Assembly (NCBI GenBank): GCA_903863885.1
Contig: CAIPEB010000370.1
Coordinates: 1-53,979 of the forward strand
From: an uncultured Planctomycetaceae bacterium
GTDB lineage: Bacteria; Planctomycetota; Planctomycetia; Pirellulales; Pirellulaceae
Direction: 5' to 3'
DNA: 53,979 nucleotides
In this document: positions 45,118 to 53,979 of the stretch, piece after piece
Layout of the letters: every line of letters starts with the position of its first letter
How positions within the stretch are numbered: the first letter of the stretch is position 1
Program-made: the position numbers and the translations under genes
The notes under the pieces: generated by a model
Told to the model about the DNA's origin: nothing
The model's database searches: none
The model's input: only the letters and a program-made list of their open reading frames with translations

Positions 45118-46548
45118 ATGTCTTCAAGCAAGAACAAGATCGTCTTCAGTGTCGTGCTGCTTGGTCTGTCGGCCTGTACGTGGTCCGCCTTCGCCGCGGA
45201 TCGCCTGCCCAAAGTGCGGGTCGCCCCGGACAAATCAGGTTTTGTCACGGCCGATGGCAAGCCGTTCGTCCCGTTCGGCGTGAACTACTTCCGCCCGGGG
45301 ACGGGTTGGGCGCCGCAGCTGTGGAAGAAGTTCGACGCGGAAGCGACGAAACGCGATTTCCAGATCATGCGTGAATTGGGCGTGAATTGCGTTCGCGTGT
45401 TCTTGTCCTACGGATCCTTCATGACCAGGCCGGATGCGATTGATGCCGAGGGACTGGCCAAATTCGATAAGTTCCTGGAGATGGCCGACGAGGCGGGCAT
45501 CTATGTTCATCCGACCGGCCCCGATCACTGGGAAGGCGCCCCGGGCTGGGCAACACGCGACCGCATGTCGGACGAACACATGCAGGCGCTGGAGAAGTTC
45601 TGGACGCAGCTTGCGGCCCGATATCGCGATCGCAGTGTGCTGTTCGCTTACGACCTGCTGAATGAACCGTCAGTCCCCTGGACCTCCGAGTCGTTGCAGA
45701 AGCGTTGGAACTCGTGGCTGCAGTCGGAATACAAATCGCCGGAAGCTCTGGCGGAAGCCTGGAATGTCCCCAAGGACCAGATCCACTGGGGAAACGAGGC
45801 GGCACCTGACCCGAGTAATTTGCGGGCCTCGAGGAAACTGCTCGATTACCAGCGCGTGCGCGAGTCGCTTGCTGACGAGTGGACGAGACGGCAGACCCAG
45901 GCAATCAAGCAGAGCGATCCCGACTCTCTGGTAACAGTGGGCTGCATCCAATGGGCCGTGCCGGTGATTCTGCCGGGTCTGCAGCATTACGCTGCTTTCC
46001 GCCCGGAACGGCAGGCGCCTCTGCTGGATTTCATGGAAATTCATTTCTATCCGCTGGCCAACGGTTTTTTTGAGTACACCCCCGAGGGCGAGGCGCAGAA
46101 TCTGGCCTATCTGCAGAGCGTGGTGCGAGAGGTGGCTGCGTGCGGCAAGCCTGTCGTGCTCGCCGAATTCGGCTGGTACGGGGGCGGCAAACTCACCATC
46201 GATGGCGGAAGACATCCGGAAAAAAGCGACGAGGAACAGGCCCGCTGGTGCCGGCGCGCGGTCGAAGAAACCACAGGACTGGCAACCGGCTGGCTCAACT
46301 GGGGGCTGTACGACCACCCGGAATCACAGGACGTCACGCAACTGACCGGACTGTTGACGTCGAACGGAACTCCAAAAGCCTGGGCTCGCGAATTCAAGAA
46401 ACTCGCTTCCCGCCTGTCGCAGCAGACTCCCGCCAAGCTGCCGGCGGACAACCTGCCGAAGCTCGATTGGGACCGCAGCATCGTGGACCAGAAAGCCGGC
46501 CGCGAGTTCCTCGAAGCCTACCGTCAGGCTGCCCGCATCGGGAAATAG
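45118..46548 (+). CDS. GH5-like (clan GH-A) exported glycosidase
   Basis: 476 residues from ATG 45118 with AGGAG seven bases upstream; the signal peptide (IVFSVVLLGLSACTWSAFA) ends in AFA|AD. The TIM barrel begins FVPFGVNYFRPG. The catalytic pair is E183 (LLNEPS, the NEP motif) and E350 (LAEFGW). MEIHFYPL and LNWGLYDH fit the remaining GH-A core. Family members hydrolyse beta-mannans, cellulose or related glycans; the subfamily is not clear. A TATATAT at 45073-45079 may be its -10. It ends 17 bases before the convergent PhyH gene. Confidence 0.85.
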   Translation: MSSSKNKIVFSVVLLGLSACTWSAFAADRLPKVRVAPDKSGFVTADGKPFVPFGVNYFRPGTGWAPQLWKKFDAEATKRDFQIMRELGVNCVRVFLSYGSFMTRPDAIDAEGLAKFDKFLEMADEAGIYVHPTGPDHWEGAPGWATRDRMSDEHMQALEKFWTQLAARYRDRSVLFAYDLLNEPSVPWTSESLQKRWNSWLQSEYKSPEALAEAWNVPKDQIHWGNEAAPDPSNLRASRKLLDYQRVRESLADEWTRRQTQAIKQSDPDSLVTVGCIQWAVPVILPGLQHYAAFRPERQAPLLDFMEIHFYPLANGFFEYTPEGEAQNLAYLQSVVREVAACGKPVVLAEFGWYGGGKLTIDGGRHPEKSDEEQARWCRRAVEETTGLATGWLNWGLYDHPESQDVTQLTGLLTSNGTPKAWAREFKKLASRLSQQTPAKLPADNLPKLDWDRSIVDQKAGREFLEAYRQAARIGK

Positions 46549-46565
46549 CGTCAAGGTCCGCTGCG

Positions 46566-47405
46566 TCAGGCGGTTTCGTTTTCCTCGGTCCGGATCGTTT
46601 TGTCCCGGTCCCGCACCAGGAAGTCTTTGTCTGCCGAGCTCGACTTGGCGCCGTATTCGCGAATCGCCGAGTCGGGCACCTTGATCAGCGGAGTGTACTG
46701 CGGGTGGTGGTGGACCTTGTACGGATTATTGTGCCGCGCGTTGTAGCAGCAAATCAGGCCCCAACGCGGCTTATCGCTGAGGTTCGCGTCCGACGTGTGC
46801 AGTGTATTGCCGTGGAAAAACAGCGCGGTACCCGGTTCCATTTCGCAATAGACGAGTTCCAGCACCTTTTTGGCCTCTTCGACCCGCTCGAGGTCAGCTC
46901 CAGTCTGATCTCCGGCAAATCCGTGCTCAATTCGGCCCATCTTCTGGGAACCGCGAAGCACCTGCATACAACCGTTCTCTTTGGTGCATTGGTCGATTGC
47001 AATGAACACGCTGAGCATATCGGGGAAGAGGCAACCGTTCTTGTACCAGTAACCGTAATCCTGATGCCACTCCCAGGCCCCCCCCACCTTTGGCTGCTTC
47101 GCGCTCAGTTTGGAATGGTAGTGGTACACTTCGTCGTCGAGCAGTTGTTCAACGGAGTTCACCATCCGCTCGGAGCGAGCAATCATGCCGTAGATATCGT
47201 CGCCCGGGTGATTCCAGAGTGATAAACTGGTTCGCCGCCCGGACGCATCCTTCACATTCATCGCGTTCTGCCGAAGCACATCGTCGGCGCGGCAGGTCTG
47301 CTGCAGCAACGAGGTCTCTTCCGCATCGAGAAACCCCGGCACGAACACATAGCCGTCCCGGTGAAATTGCTGGATTTGCTCAGCGGTCAGCGGTCCACTT
47401 GCCAT
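46566..47405 (-). CDS. Phytanoyl-CoA dioxygenase (PhyH)-family Fe(II)/2-oxoglutarate oxygenase
   Basis: 279 residues, ATG 47405 with GGGAG six bases upstream. The facial triad is H114-x-D116 (WHQDYG) and H203 ([12 protein letters not shown]), with R214 as the likely 2-oxoglutarate-binding residue. EctD- and PhyH-like flanks ([14 protein letters not shown]) are clear. It hydroxylates a small molecule using oxygen and 2-oxoglutarate; ectoine is one family substrate, but no ectoine genes are present. No signal peptide. Its start is 242 bases from the divergent tyrosine phenol-lyase-like gene. Confidence 0.92.
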   Translation of the reverse strand: MASGPLTAEQIQQFHRDGYVFVPGFLDAEETSLLQQTCRADDVLRQNAMNVKDASGRRTSLSLWNHPGDDIYGMIARSERMVNSVEQLLDDEVYHYHSKLSAKQPKVGGAWEWHQDYGYWYKNGCLFPDMLSVFIAIDQCTKENGCMQVLRGSQKMGRIEHGFAGDQTGADLERVEEAKKVLELVYCEMEPGTALFFHGNTLHTSDANLSDKPRWGLICCYNARHNNPYKVHHHPQYTPLIKVPDSAIREYGAKSSSADKDFLVRDRDKTIRTEENETA

Positions 47406-47647
47406 TGGAAACTCCCGTTACGGATGAGATGCTTGTAACGCGCCGTACGACTCGGCAGAATAGCGCGATTCCAGCAGTTAGGAAAGGCGATCCGAGTCGT
47501 GCCGAGTGGCTGAAAAACTACGAGTGATTGACTGTCTATTCGCCGAAAATCATACTCGTGACACGCTCGACTCGGCAACCCACGGCCTCAGGGCGGCGCC
47601 CCGTACAGCGGCATTAATAGCAATCCGGCACCAGAAAGGAAGTCCTC

Positions 47648-49093
47648 TTGAAAGCCAAACTTACCGACGGTCGCGAAATCCCCATCGAAATGCATAAGGT
47701 TCGCGTGATCCAGAGGACTCAGTTGCCGCCAGTTGGCCAGCGTCTACAGGCCATCGAAGAGGCCGGTTACAACACATTTCTGCTGCGAAGCCGCGATCTG
47801 TTTCTCGACATGCTGACCGACAGCGGCACCAACGCGATGAGCGACAACCAGCTGGCTTCGATGATGGTGTCGGACGACGCCTATGCCGGCGGCGAAAGCT
47901 ACTACAAGCTCGGCGAGGCCGTCCGCGACGTATTCGGCTGCGAATATTACGTCCCCGTTCATCAGGGTCGAGCCGCCGAGCACCTGCTCGCGAAGATCTT
48001 CGTGAAGCCGGGCCACGCGGTGCCGATGAACTACCATTTCACCACCACCAAGGCGCACTTCGAGATGGCCGGTGGGAAGGTGTACGAGATCTACTTCGAG
48101 GAAGCGCTGCAGACGTCGAGCAGCAATCCGTTCAAAGGCAACTTGAACCCGGACCGGTTGCTCGATCTGATTCGCGAATACGGCCGCGACAAGATCTCTT
48201 TCGTGCGTATGGAAGCCACGACGAACCTGATCGGCGGTCAGCCTTTCTCCCTGGCCAACCTGAAGGAAGTCCGGCGCATCTGCAGCCAGCACGACATTCC
48301 CGTCGTGATTGACTGCAGCCTCATTTCCGAAAACGCCTACCTGATCAATCGCCGCGAAGCGGCCTACGCCAATTCATCGATCGGCGATATCGTCCGGGAA
48401 ATCATCGACCAGGCCGATCTCGTCTACCTGTCGGGCCGCAAGAGCACGTGCGTGCGTGGCGGCTTGATGGCGACGCGGCACAAGGAATACTTCGACCAGC
48501 TCAAGGCCTGGCTGCCCGTTTACGAAGGCTTCATCACCTACGGCGGCATGTCTTCCAAGGAAATCGAAGCAATGGCGGTCGGTCTTCGCGAAATGACCGA
48601 CTACAACGTCGCGAGCAGCTCGCCGGACCTGATCGAGTACTTCGTAGACCAGATGACGAGCCGCGGCATCCCCGCCGTGACACCTCCGGGCGGTCTGGCC
48701 GGACACGTGGACGCCATGAAGTTCCTGCCCCACATTCCGCAGAGCCAGTACCCGGCCGGGTGCCTCGCAGCAGCCCTCTATCTCGTTTCCGGCGCCCGCG
48801 GCATGGAACGCGGCACGATCTCGATGGATCGCGATGCCGAAGGCCGTGACGTCTTTTCCGACCTCGAACTGTGCCGACTGGCCGTTCCGCGACGCGTCTA
48901 CTCGTGTGCCCACATGGAATACGTCGCCGACCGACTGGCCTGGCTGCACAAGCACCGCGACCTCGTCGGCGGTCTCGAGTTCTACGAAGAGCCGCCGGTA
49001 CTGCGATTCTTCACCGGCCGGCTGCGAGCGCTGAACAACTGGAGCCGCAAGCTGGCAGATGCCTTCATCGCGGATTTCGGCGAGGGAGCCTGA
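47648..49093 (+). CDS. Beta-eliminating lyase, tyrosine phenol-lyase-like, with a missing PLP-site arginine
   Basis: 481 residues from a TTG start (AAGGAAG about five bases before). Fold type I PLP enzyme of the tryptophanase/tyrosine phenol-lyase group: AGYNTFLL, DSGTNAMSD, YAGGESYY, HQGRAAEH. By alignment from memory, T132 (FTTT), R388 (MERG) and F454 (LRFFT) correspond to T124, R381 and F448 of tyrosine phenol-lyase, residues that differ in tryptophanase. The PLP lysine is K265 (SGRK) and the PLP aspartate is D222, but R217, invariant in both enzymes as far as I recall, is L225 here. It would normally split tyrosine into phenol, pyruvate and ammonia; the change suggests altered specificity. 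Cytoplasmic and single-gene. Confidence 0.85.
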   Translation: MKAKLTDGREIPIEMHKVRVIQRTQLPPVGQRLQAIEEAGYNTFLLRSRDLFLDMLTDSGTNAMSDNQLASMMVSDDAYAGGESYYKLGEAVRDVFGCEYYVPVHQGRAAEHLLAKIFVKPGHAVPMNYHFTTTKAHFEMAGGKVYEIYFEEALQTSSSNPFKGNLNPDRLLDLIREYGRDKISFVRMEATTNLIGGQPFSLANLKEVRRICSQHDIPVVIDCSLISENAYLINRREAAYANSSIGDIVREIIDQADLVYLSGRKSTCVRGGLMATRHKEYFDQLKAWLPVYEGFITYGGMSSKEIEAMAVGLREMTDYNVASSSPDLIEYFVDQMTSRGIPAVTPPGGLAGHVDAMKFLPHIPQSQYPAGCLAAALYLVSGARGMERGTISMDRDAEGRDVFSDLELCRLAVPRRVYSCAHMEYVADRLAWLHKHRDLVGGLEFYEEPPVLRFFTGRLRALNNWSRKLADAFIADFGEGA

Positions 49094-49128
49094 GCGCAGG
49101 CCGCCCGCGGGTGAATTCACGCCGCACG

Positions 49129-50346
49129 TCACGAGCGGAAGCGATCCGGTTCGCCCCGCTCGTGATGCAGATGGCGGAGCAGATTGAACGTGGCATTCTC
49201 ACGGGGCCTCTCGGTGCGCGCCGCCGTGGCGAGTTCCTTGCCTCGCTCCCAGGGAATCGTGCTGGCTTCGTCGTCTGAGCCGGAGGAAGCGTCCGCAAAC
49301 CCATGCTCCGCGTCCGGCGAAACGACTCCGATCGCCGCGCGCTCCGGCGGCTTGGGCGTGCCCGATAGCCGTTTCAGCATGGCCGTCAACGTCGCCGCGT
49401 CAAACGGAAGCATGTGTGTCTCTCCGTGCGGTTCGAACCGCCAGTGAGCGACATTCCGCTGCAACAGCGCACTGACTTCAAGGCCAAACAGCACGGCCAG
49501 CCACATCACGTAAACCCAGAACATGAACAGCGGCACCAGCCCGAGCGAACCGTAGAGTTGGCTGAGCGACATGGCGTTTTCGAGGTAGGCCCCCATGGTG
49601 CGCTTGCCCGTCGCGAGCAGCACGGCCGATACCAGCGCGCCGATCATTGCCGGCTTGGGATGCACGCGAGTGTTGGGAAACAGCATGTAGGCGCTCAACA
49701 TGAGCACCCACAGAGCAAATAACGTCCAGGCGGTTCCGGCCAGCGAAGTCAGCCATCCGAACAGATGAAGATCGACCATCGTCGATTGGAATCGCGAATC
49801 GATAAACGTGCTGAAGATCACCATCAGCGGACTGATTGTCAGCACAAACCAATAGATCGGGACGCGATTGGTCCACGCGCGGCCGTGCGGCGCCCGGTAG
49901 ATGATATTGCAGCAGTTCTCGATCGTGACCATCAGGCTGATCGCTGCATACAGCGTCAACGACACACCCACCCAGCCGATCGCCGCAACGTTGATTTGTC
50001 CCGCATCCCGCACGCGATCCTGCAACCAGACGTCCAGCGTCGTGGCCCGTGCCAATCCGCTGTCCGCCGGCGGAATGATGCTCACGTGGTTCAGCCCGAG
50101 AAAGGAAAACAGCTTGCCGAGCGGGCCGAGGTAATACTCCTCCATCCCCAGGGCTTTGACCAGCACCGTCGCGACCACCATCACCGGCAGCAGGCCAAAC
50201 AGCGTGCGGAAGGAAAGCGCTGCGGCCATCTGCATCGCGCGGTCGTGGTCCCACTGCTCACGGACCGATGCGATCCAGTCCCATCCCTTCTGCGGATCGG
50301 CCGGCAGATGATCTCCGTCGCCCGATGCATCGATCGAATTGCTCAT
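49129..50346 (-). CDS. YihY/BrkB-family inner-membrane protein
   Basis: 405 residues; five or six transmembrane helices, with AALSFRTLFGLLPVMVVATV at the start and the family core ALLFGLEVSALL before the C-terminus. The loop after the first helix is long and acidic. YihY/BrkB proteins were once called ribonuclease BN in error; they are now regarded as membrane proteins of unsettled function, possibly transport or envelope integrity. A hydrophilic C-terminal tail of about 90 residues (from about 315) has no known domain. The ATG has only a weak AAGAG upstream. It is convergent with the lyase gene, 35 bases apart. Confidence 0.9.
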   Translation of the reverse strand: MSNSIDASGDGDHLPADPQKGWDWIASVREQWDHDRAMQMAAALSFRTLFGLLPVMVVATVLVKALGMEEYYLGPLGKLFSFLGLNHVSIIPPADSGLARATTLDVWLQDRVRDAGQINVAAIGWVGVSLTLYAAISLMVTIENCCNIIYRAPHGRAWTNRVPIYWFVLTISPLMVIFSTFIDSRFQSTMVDLHLFGWLTSLAGTAWTLFALWVLMLSAYMLFPNTRVHPKPAMIGALVSAVLLATGKRTMGAYLENAMSLSQLYGSLGLVPLFMFWVYVMWLAVLFGLEVSALLQRNVAHWRFEPHGETHMLPFDAATLTAMLKRLSGTPKPPERAAIGVVSPDAEHGFADASSGSDDEASTIPWERGKELATAARTERPRENATFNLLRHLHHERGEPDRFRS

Positions 50347-50702
50347 TGCGAATCAGCTCTTTGCGAATCCATTCTTCATCCGACCCGCGCATTCCACCCG
50401 GGGATCGGGATTATATCGATGACAGCGTAAAGCCCAAAGCCGAGATTCAAGTCATCGCATCGAAACCAACACACATTAATATTGTGTCGCTGAAGCCGGA
50501 CGCACCCACGCTAGCTCCGCCCGAGCAAGGACATGCAAAACAGCGAGACCGGGCAAGTCAGGGCATTTACGGACCAGCGGTGGTCTTTCGCGCGATATCG
50601 CGCGTTATAATCCGCGGCGAACAGCAAGCCGGCGCGGGTATCCGCCGTCTCCGACGGAACCGGCCGCTTGATTCGCCAAAACGGGGATACAGGGAGCACA
50701 CG
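50347..50702. other. Intergenic region with palindromic promoter for the oxidoreductase gene
   Basis: 356 bases between divergent genes. It includes an inverted repeat acaca/tgtgt with seven-base spacer (50471-50487) and a 16-base palindrome beside a -10 box (50589-50611). No gene or RNA is evident. Confidence 0.55.
50589..50611 (+). promoter_or_regulatory. Perfect 16-base palindrome abutting a TATAAT -10 box
   Basis: cgcgcgatatcgcgcg (50589-50604) is immediately followed by ttataat, a consensus -10 (50606-50611), about 92 bases before the oxidoreductase ATG. A repressor bound here would block RNA polymerase. The palindrome sits where the spacer would be; no strong -35 is seen. Confidence 0.55.
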
Positions 50703-52073
50703 ATGACCCAGCGATTGATCGCACCGACATCTCGACGAGATTTTCTGAAAGAGACCGGTTGCATCGCCGGAATGACCGCGATCGCCGCGGCCGCCATCCC
50801 GCGAGTGCACGCGGCGGAAGACAACACGCTTCAAGTGGCTCTGATCGGTTGCGGCGGTCGCGGCACGGGCGCCGCGTCGAATGCGCTGGCAGTCAAGACG
50901 GGCCCGATCAAGCTGACCGCCATGGCCGACGTGTTTGAAAACCGCCTCAAGTCGAGCCACACCAATCTGTCCCGCGAGCGTGCCGAGCAGGTCGATGTGC
51001 CTCAGGAGCGACAATTCATCGGTTTCGACGCCTACAAGAAAGCGATGGACAGTCTGCGTCCCGGCGACATCGCCATCCTGGCCACGCCGCCGGCCTTTCG
51101 CTGGGTCCACTTCAAGTACGCCATTGAAAAGGGCCTGAATGTGTTCATGGAAAAGCCAGTGACCGTGGACGGTCCCACCACGCGCCGCATGCTGGAACTG
51201 GCCGACCAATCCGTCAAGAAGAACCTGAAGGTAGGCGTCGGCCTGATGGTGCGGCATTGCCGGGGCCGCCGCGAGTTGTTCGACCGGATCAAATCCGGAG
51301 AGATCGGCGACATCATCGCATTGCGAGGCTACCGCATGGCGGGACGCTCGGCGGCCGTCGGCAAGAAGCCGGCCGATATCAGCGAGGTGCTCTTTCAGAT
51401 TCGAAGTTTTCACAGTTTCCTGTGGGCCAGCGGCGGCGTGTTCAGCGACTACTACATTCACCAGATTGACGAATGCTCGTGGATGAAAGATGCCTGGCCG
51501 GTTCAGGCTCAAGCCAGTGGCGGGCGTCATTACCGGGGCAACGCGATCGACCAGAACTTCGACAACTACTCGATCGAATTCACCTATCCCGATGGCGCGA
51601 AACTGTTCTATTACGGCAGGAACATGACTGGATGCCGCGATGAATTCGCCAGTTACGCGCACGGATCCAAAGGCAGCGCGATCATCTCGACGTCGTCACA
51701 CACTCCCGGACGAGTCCGGACCTTCATGGGCCAGAACCTCGACGCGGCCAATCAGCTGTGGGCCTTCCCGCAACCCGAACCCAATCCCTACCAGATGGAA
51801 TGGGAGGATCTCACCGAGGCGATCCGGAAAGACCTGCCCTACAACGAAGTCCGGCGCGGCGCCGAAGCCAGCCTGGTAACTTCGATGGGACGCATGGCGG
51901 CTCACACCGGTCAGGTGGTCACATTTGAAGACATGTTGAACTGCCCGCACGAGTTTGCGCCGAACGTGGACAAACTCGATACGGACCCGACTGCGCCGCT
52001 GCAGGCCGGACCGGACGGAACGTATCCGGTTCCGATGCCGGGCATCGAAACGAAACGAGAATATCCTGCGTGA
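50703..52073 (+). CDS. Gfo/Idh/MocA-family oxidoreductase with Tat signal
   Basis: 456 residues from ATG 50703 (GGGAG eight bases upstream). The twin-arginine signal SRRDFLKE with the hydrophobic AGMTAIAAAAIP directs folded export. The NAD(P) Rossmann core is VALIGCGGRGTG and ADVFENR; the family EKP is MEKPVT. A C-terminal alpha/beta domain follows. These planctomycete-type proteins are usually assigned to sugar or inositol oxidation, some as glycoside hydrolases of the GH109 kind with tightly bound NAD. An exported NAD enzyme must carry its cofactor folded in, consistent with Tat. The secreted beta-helix gene follows by 95 bases. Confidence 0.93.
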   Translation: MTQRLIAPTSRRDFLKETGCIAGMTAIAAAAIPRVHAAEDNTLQVALIGCGGRGTGAASNALAVKTGPIKLTAMADVFENRLKSSHTNLSRERAEQVDVPQERQFIGFDAYKKAMDSLRPGDIAILATPPAFRWVHFKYAIEKGLNVFMEKPVTVDGPTTRRMLELADQSVKKNLKVGVGLMVRHCRGRRELFDRIKSGEIGDIIALRGYRMAGRSAAVGKKPADISEVLFQIRSFHSFLWASGGVFSDYYIHQIDECSWMKDAWPVQAQASGGRHYRGNAIDQNFDNYSIEFTYPDGAKLFYYGRNMTGCRDEFASYAHGSKGSAIISTSSHTPGRVRTFMGQNLDAANQLWAFPQPEPNPYQMEWEDLTEAIRKDLPYNEVRRGAEASLVTSMGRMAAHTGQVVTFEDMLNCPHEFAPNVDKLDTDPTAPLQAGPDGTYPVPMPGIETKREYPA

Positions 52074-52168
52074 TCGGGGTGTCCGCCAGTCTGCTGACGA
52101 ACGTCGCGGCACGTGCCGCAGATCGCACGTGTCGCGGCGTCGCCTGAAACTTCGAGTGGAAAACCACC

Positions 52169-53512
52169 ATGCCTTTTCAATCCGCAAATCGACGACAGTT
52201 TCTCTTCACGGCTTTCGGAACCGCCGCGGCAGCCTGTGCCCTGCGATCCGGCGGCGAAGACGCGATCAAGCCGACGAACCCGCGGGCGACGGACGGCGAT
52301 ATGCGGCATGAGCCCGACTGGACCGAACGTCTGACCGTCCGCGTCGGGATCCGCGAAGGGGACATGTCGGGCAACGACGACAAGGTGATTCAAGCTGCCC
52401 TGGATTACGTCGCGCGTCTTGGCGGCGGAACGGTACAGGTCCTGCCCGGCACGTACACGCTGCGCAATGCGGTCTTCCTCCCGTCCGGCGTGAGGCTGTG
52501 CGGAAGCGGTGCGGACTCGATCATCACCAAAATTCCTTCGCAGAGCATTCCGCTGGCTGACGACTCGGACTGGTACGATCAGGAAATCACGCTGAAATCC
52601 GGCGGAGACTTCCGCGTGGGCGACGGCGTGCTGCTGCGCGCAAAGAACCCGCACAACGGCGGAAGCACCGTGATCAAACGCAGCATCGTCGCTCGATCCG
52701 GAAACCGCTTCAAGCTGAACGACGGCCTGCGCGAGAATCTCTGGCTGTCAGGCACTCCGATCGCCGCTTCGCTCTTTCCCCTGCTTACCAGCGAGAACAC
52801 GCGCGACGTTGTCATCGAGAACCTGACTCTCGACGGCAATCGCGCCAACAATGAGAACCTCGACGGCAACTACGGCGGCTGCGTCTTCCTTCAGGACTGC
52901 AATGCCTTCACGATCCGCAACGTCACGGCCCGCAACAACAACGGCGACGGAATCAGCTTTCAAATCTGCCACGACGTTCTCGTTGAAAACTGCCACAGTC
53001 ACGACAACGCCGACCTGGGAGTGCACCCCGGTTCGGGCTCGCAGCGTCCGAGAGTGATCGGCAACCGCCTTGAGCGCAACGGCATCGGACTATTCTGGTG
53101 CTGGGGCGTGAAGTACGGTCTTGCCGAGAAGAACCGCATCGACGCCAACAGCAGCTACGGAATCTCCGTGGGGCACAACGACACCGACAACGTCATGCGC
53201 GACAACGACGTCACGAACAGCGGCAAGGTGGGAATCCTGTTCCGAGACGAACCGGGAGGCAAGGACTTCTGGGCGAACCGCAACACTGTCGAAGGCAATC
53301 GGATCACGAACAGCGGAGGCGAGGACGGCATCGCGATTGACGTTCAGGGTCAGACAAAAGACCTGCGTGTTGTCGGCAACACGATTCGCGAGACTCGGGG
53401 ACCGGCAAAACGCATTGCCATTCGCCTGGCGCAATCGGCCGGCGCGGTCGAAATGAAGGACAATGTCATGGAAGGGTTCGCGCAGGATCTTCTCGACCAG
53501 CGCAAAGCTTGA
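52169..53512 (+). CDS. Right-handed parallel beta-helix protein with Tat signal
   Basis: 447 residues with a Tat motif NRRQFL at the N-terminus. From about residue 65 the protein forms repeating beta-helix coils: DDKVIQAALDYV, GGGTVQVLPGTYTL, IENLTLDGNRANN, TIRNVTARNNNGDGI, ENCHSHDN and GNRITNSGGEDGIAID, typical of the Pectate_lyase_3/NosD-like beta-helix group. No GH28 or pectate-lyase calcium site can be confirmed. It is probably a polysaccharide lyase or binding protein outside the cytoplasm; specific activity is unknown. Probably co-transcribed with the upstream oxidoreductase gene. Confidence 0.82.
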   Translation: MPFQSANRRQFLFTAFGTAAAACALRSGGEDAIKPTNPRATDGDMRHEPDWTERLTVRVGIREGDMSGNDDKVIQAALDYVARLGGGTVQVLPGTYTLRNAVFLPSGVRLCGSGADSIITKIPSQSIPLADDSDWYDQEITLKSGGDFRVGDGVLLRAKNPHNGGSTVIKRSIVARSGNRFKLNDGLRENLWLSGTPIAASLFPLLTSENTRDVVIENLTLDGNRANNENLDGNYGGCVFLQDCNAFTIRNVTARNNNGDGISFQICHDVLVENCHSHDNADLGVHPGSGSQRPRVIGNRLERNGIGLFWCWGVKYGLAEKNRIDANSSYGISVGHNDTDNVMRDNDVTNSGKVGILFRDEPGGKDFWANRNTVEGNRITNSGGEDGIAIDVQGQTKDLRVVGNTIRETRGPAKRIAIRLAQSAGAVEMKDNVMEGFAQDLLDQRKA

Positions 53513-53677
53513 CGGTGTCTCAAGCCGGTCCGGTTTCGGTTTTCTGCGGCTTGCCGGCCGATGCCCGGACAAACGGCAGCCGCATCCCTGGCGTTGCGGC
53601 AGCCGGTTTCGAGGTCGTCCCCCTGCGGCACGGACGGCTGATCCGCCGCTCCGTGCCCCGGTTCGGTGCGGATCGGG

Positions 53678-53979
53678 CTATTTGTCGTGCTTCCGCCAGC
53701 TGGCTTCGATTTCCTCGAGCTTGCGGCCCTTGGTCTCAGGCACCATGAAGATCACAAAGACCATGCTTGCCAGACTGAACGCCGCGTAAGTCCAGAACGT
53801 CTTGGCGGGACCGATTGCCGGCGATTCGCGCAGCATCGGGAAGGTCTGCGTGACGATGAAATCGGCCAGCCACAGCATGACGATCGCCACCGACATCGTG
53901 CGACCTCGCAGTTTCGTGGGAAAAATCTCGGAATTCACGATCCACGGAATCGGCCCCATCGCCACGGCGAACGCGCCGA
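53678..53979 (-). CDS. MFS sugar-porter transporter, C-terminal part (5' end outside the window)
   Basis: About 100 C-terminal residues are visible; the gene continues past the window's right edge. AVAMGPIPWIVNSEIFPTKLRGR is split here only to show GPIPW and the EIFPxxxRGR motif, which is diagnostic of the sugar-porter family, and PETKGRKLEEIE at the end is the second family signature. Two hydrophobic helices are visible (VAIVMLWLADFIV and FSLASMVFVIFMV). It probably imports a monosaccharide with protons; the substrate cannot be read from this fragment. It is convergent with the beta-helix gene. Confidence 0.92.
   Translation of the reverse strand, partial: GAFAVAMGPIPWIVNSEIFPTKLRGRTMSVAIVMLWLADFIVTQTFPMLRESPAIGPAKTFWTYAAFSLASMVFVIFMVPETKGRKLEEIEASWRKHDK

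Noticed and set aside
47648-49093. Tryptophanase (tnaA)
   Set aside because: Residues matching T124, R381 and F448 are those of tyrosine phenol-lyase; tryptophanase has different residues at these sites.
49129-50346. Ribonuclease BN
   Set aside because: The protein is a YihY/BrkB membrane protein; the old RNase BN label for this family was a misassignment.
1-53979. rRNA, tRNA, CRISPR array or transposase
   Set aside because: None could be recognised in the gaps or genes; the short repeats seen are not CRISPR-like.

Overview
The window looks like chromosome of a planctomycete, probably Pirellulales-like. This is inferred from gene content: exported proteins with a PQQ-type propeller, a sulfatase, a Tat-exported Gfo/Idh/MocA oxidoreductase, DUF1680, DUF4349 and UroD-like proteins, many glycoside hydrolases, GTG and TTG starts, and GC-rich intergenic repeats. 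I saw no rRNA, tRNA, CRISPR array, transposase or phage gene. Long antisense open frames are common and are treated as by-products of GC-rich codon use.

Left part (1-14.7 kb): a DCC/gamma-glutamylcyclotransferase fusion cut by the window edge; a GH127 beta-L-arabinofuranosidase; a translationally coupled pair of exported hydrolases (nitrilase, then CehA/McbA PHP protein); a metallophosphoesterase; an AraC regulator divergent from a zinc alcohol dehydrogenase and a large DUF5060/DUF4038-PKD-LamG glycosidase; two membrane proteins of unknown function.

Middle (14.7-22.3 kb): the most unusual block. A lysine 2,3-aminomutase with all diagnostic lysine-binding residues is followed on the same strand by two D-Ala-D-Ala-ligase-like ATP-grasp enzymes, which suggests a pathway that makes beta-lysine and joins it to something else. 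RNA-modification genes rlmI and truD follow on the other strand.

Right-middle (22.3-39 kb): a UroD-like/small secreted protein/GH28-like operon; a tandem alpha/beta hydrolase; a 1342-residue exported protein with a methyltransferase fold, a PQQ-type propeller and a jelly-roll end; a lactate permease; class II DAHP synthase; a LOG-family protein; and a PfkB kinase/sulfatase pair.

Right end (39-54 kb): GH51 arabinofuranosidase; DUF4349 lipoprotein plus an S9 peptidase carrying a VHL-beta-like insertion; GH5-like hydrolase; PhyH dioxygenase; a tyrosine phenol-lyase homologue lacking a normally conserved arginine; a YihY/BrkB membrane protein; a Tat-exported oxidoreductase; a Tat-exported beta-helix protein; and the C-terminal end of a sugar-porter MFS transporter. 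The GH127, GH51, GH28-like, apiosidase-like, GH5-like, esterase, sulfatase, sugar-kinase and sugar-transport genes together suggest breakdown of plant or algal arabinose-rich or pectin-like polysaccharides. This role is inferred from families, not shown.
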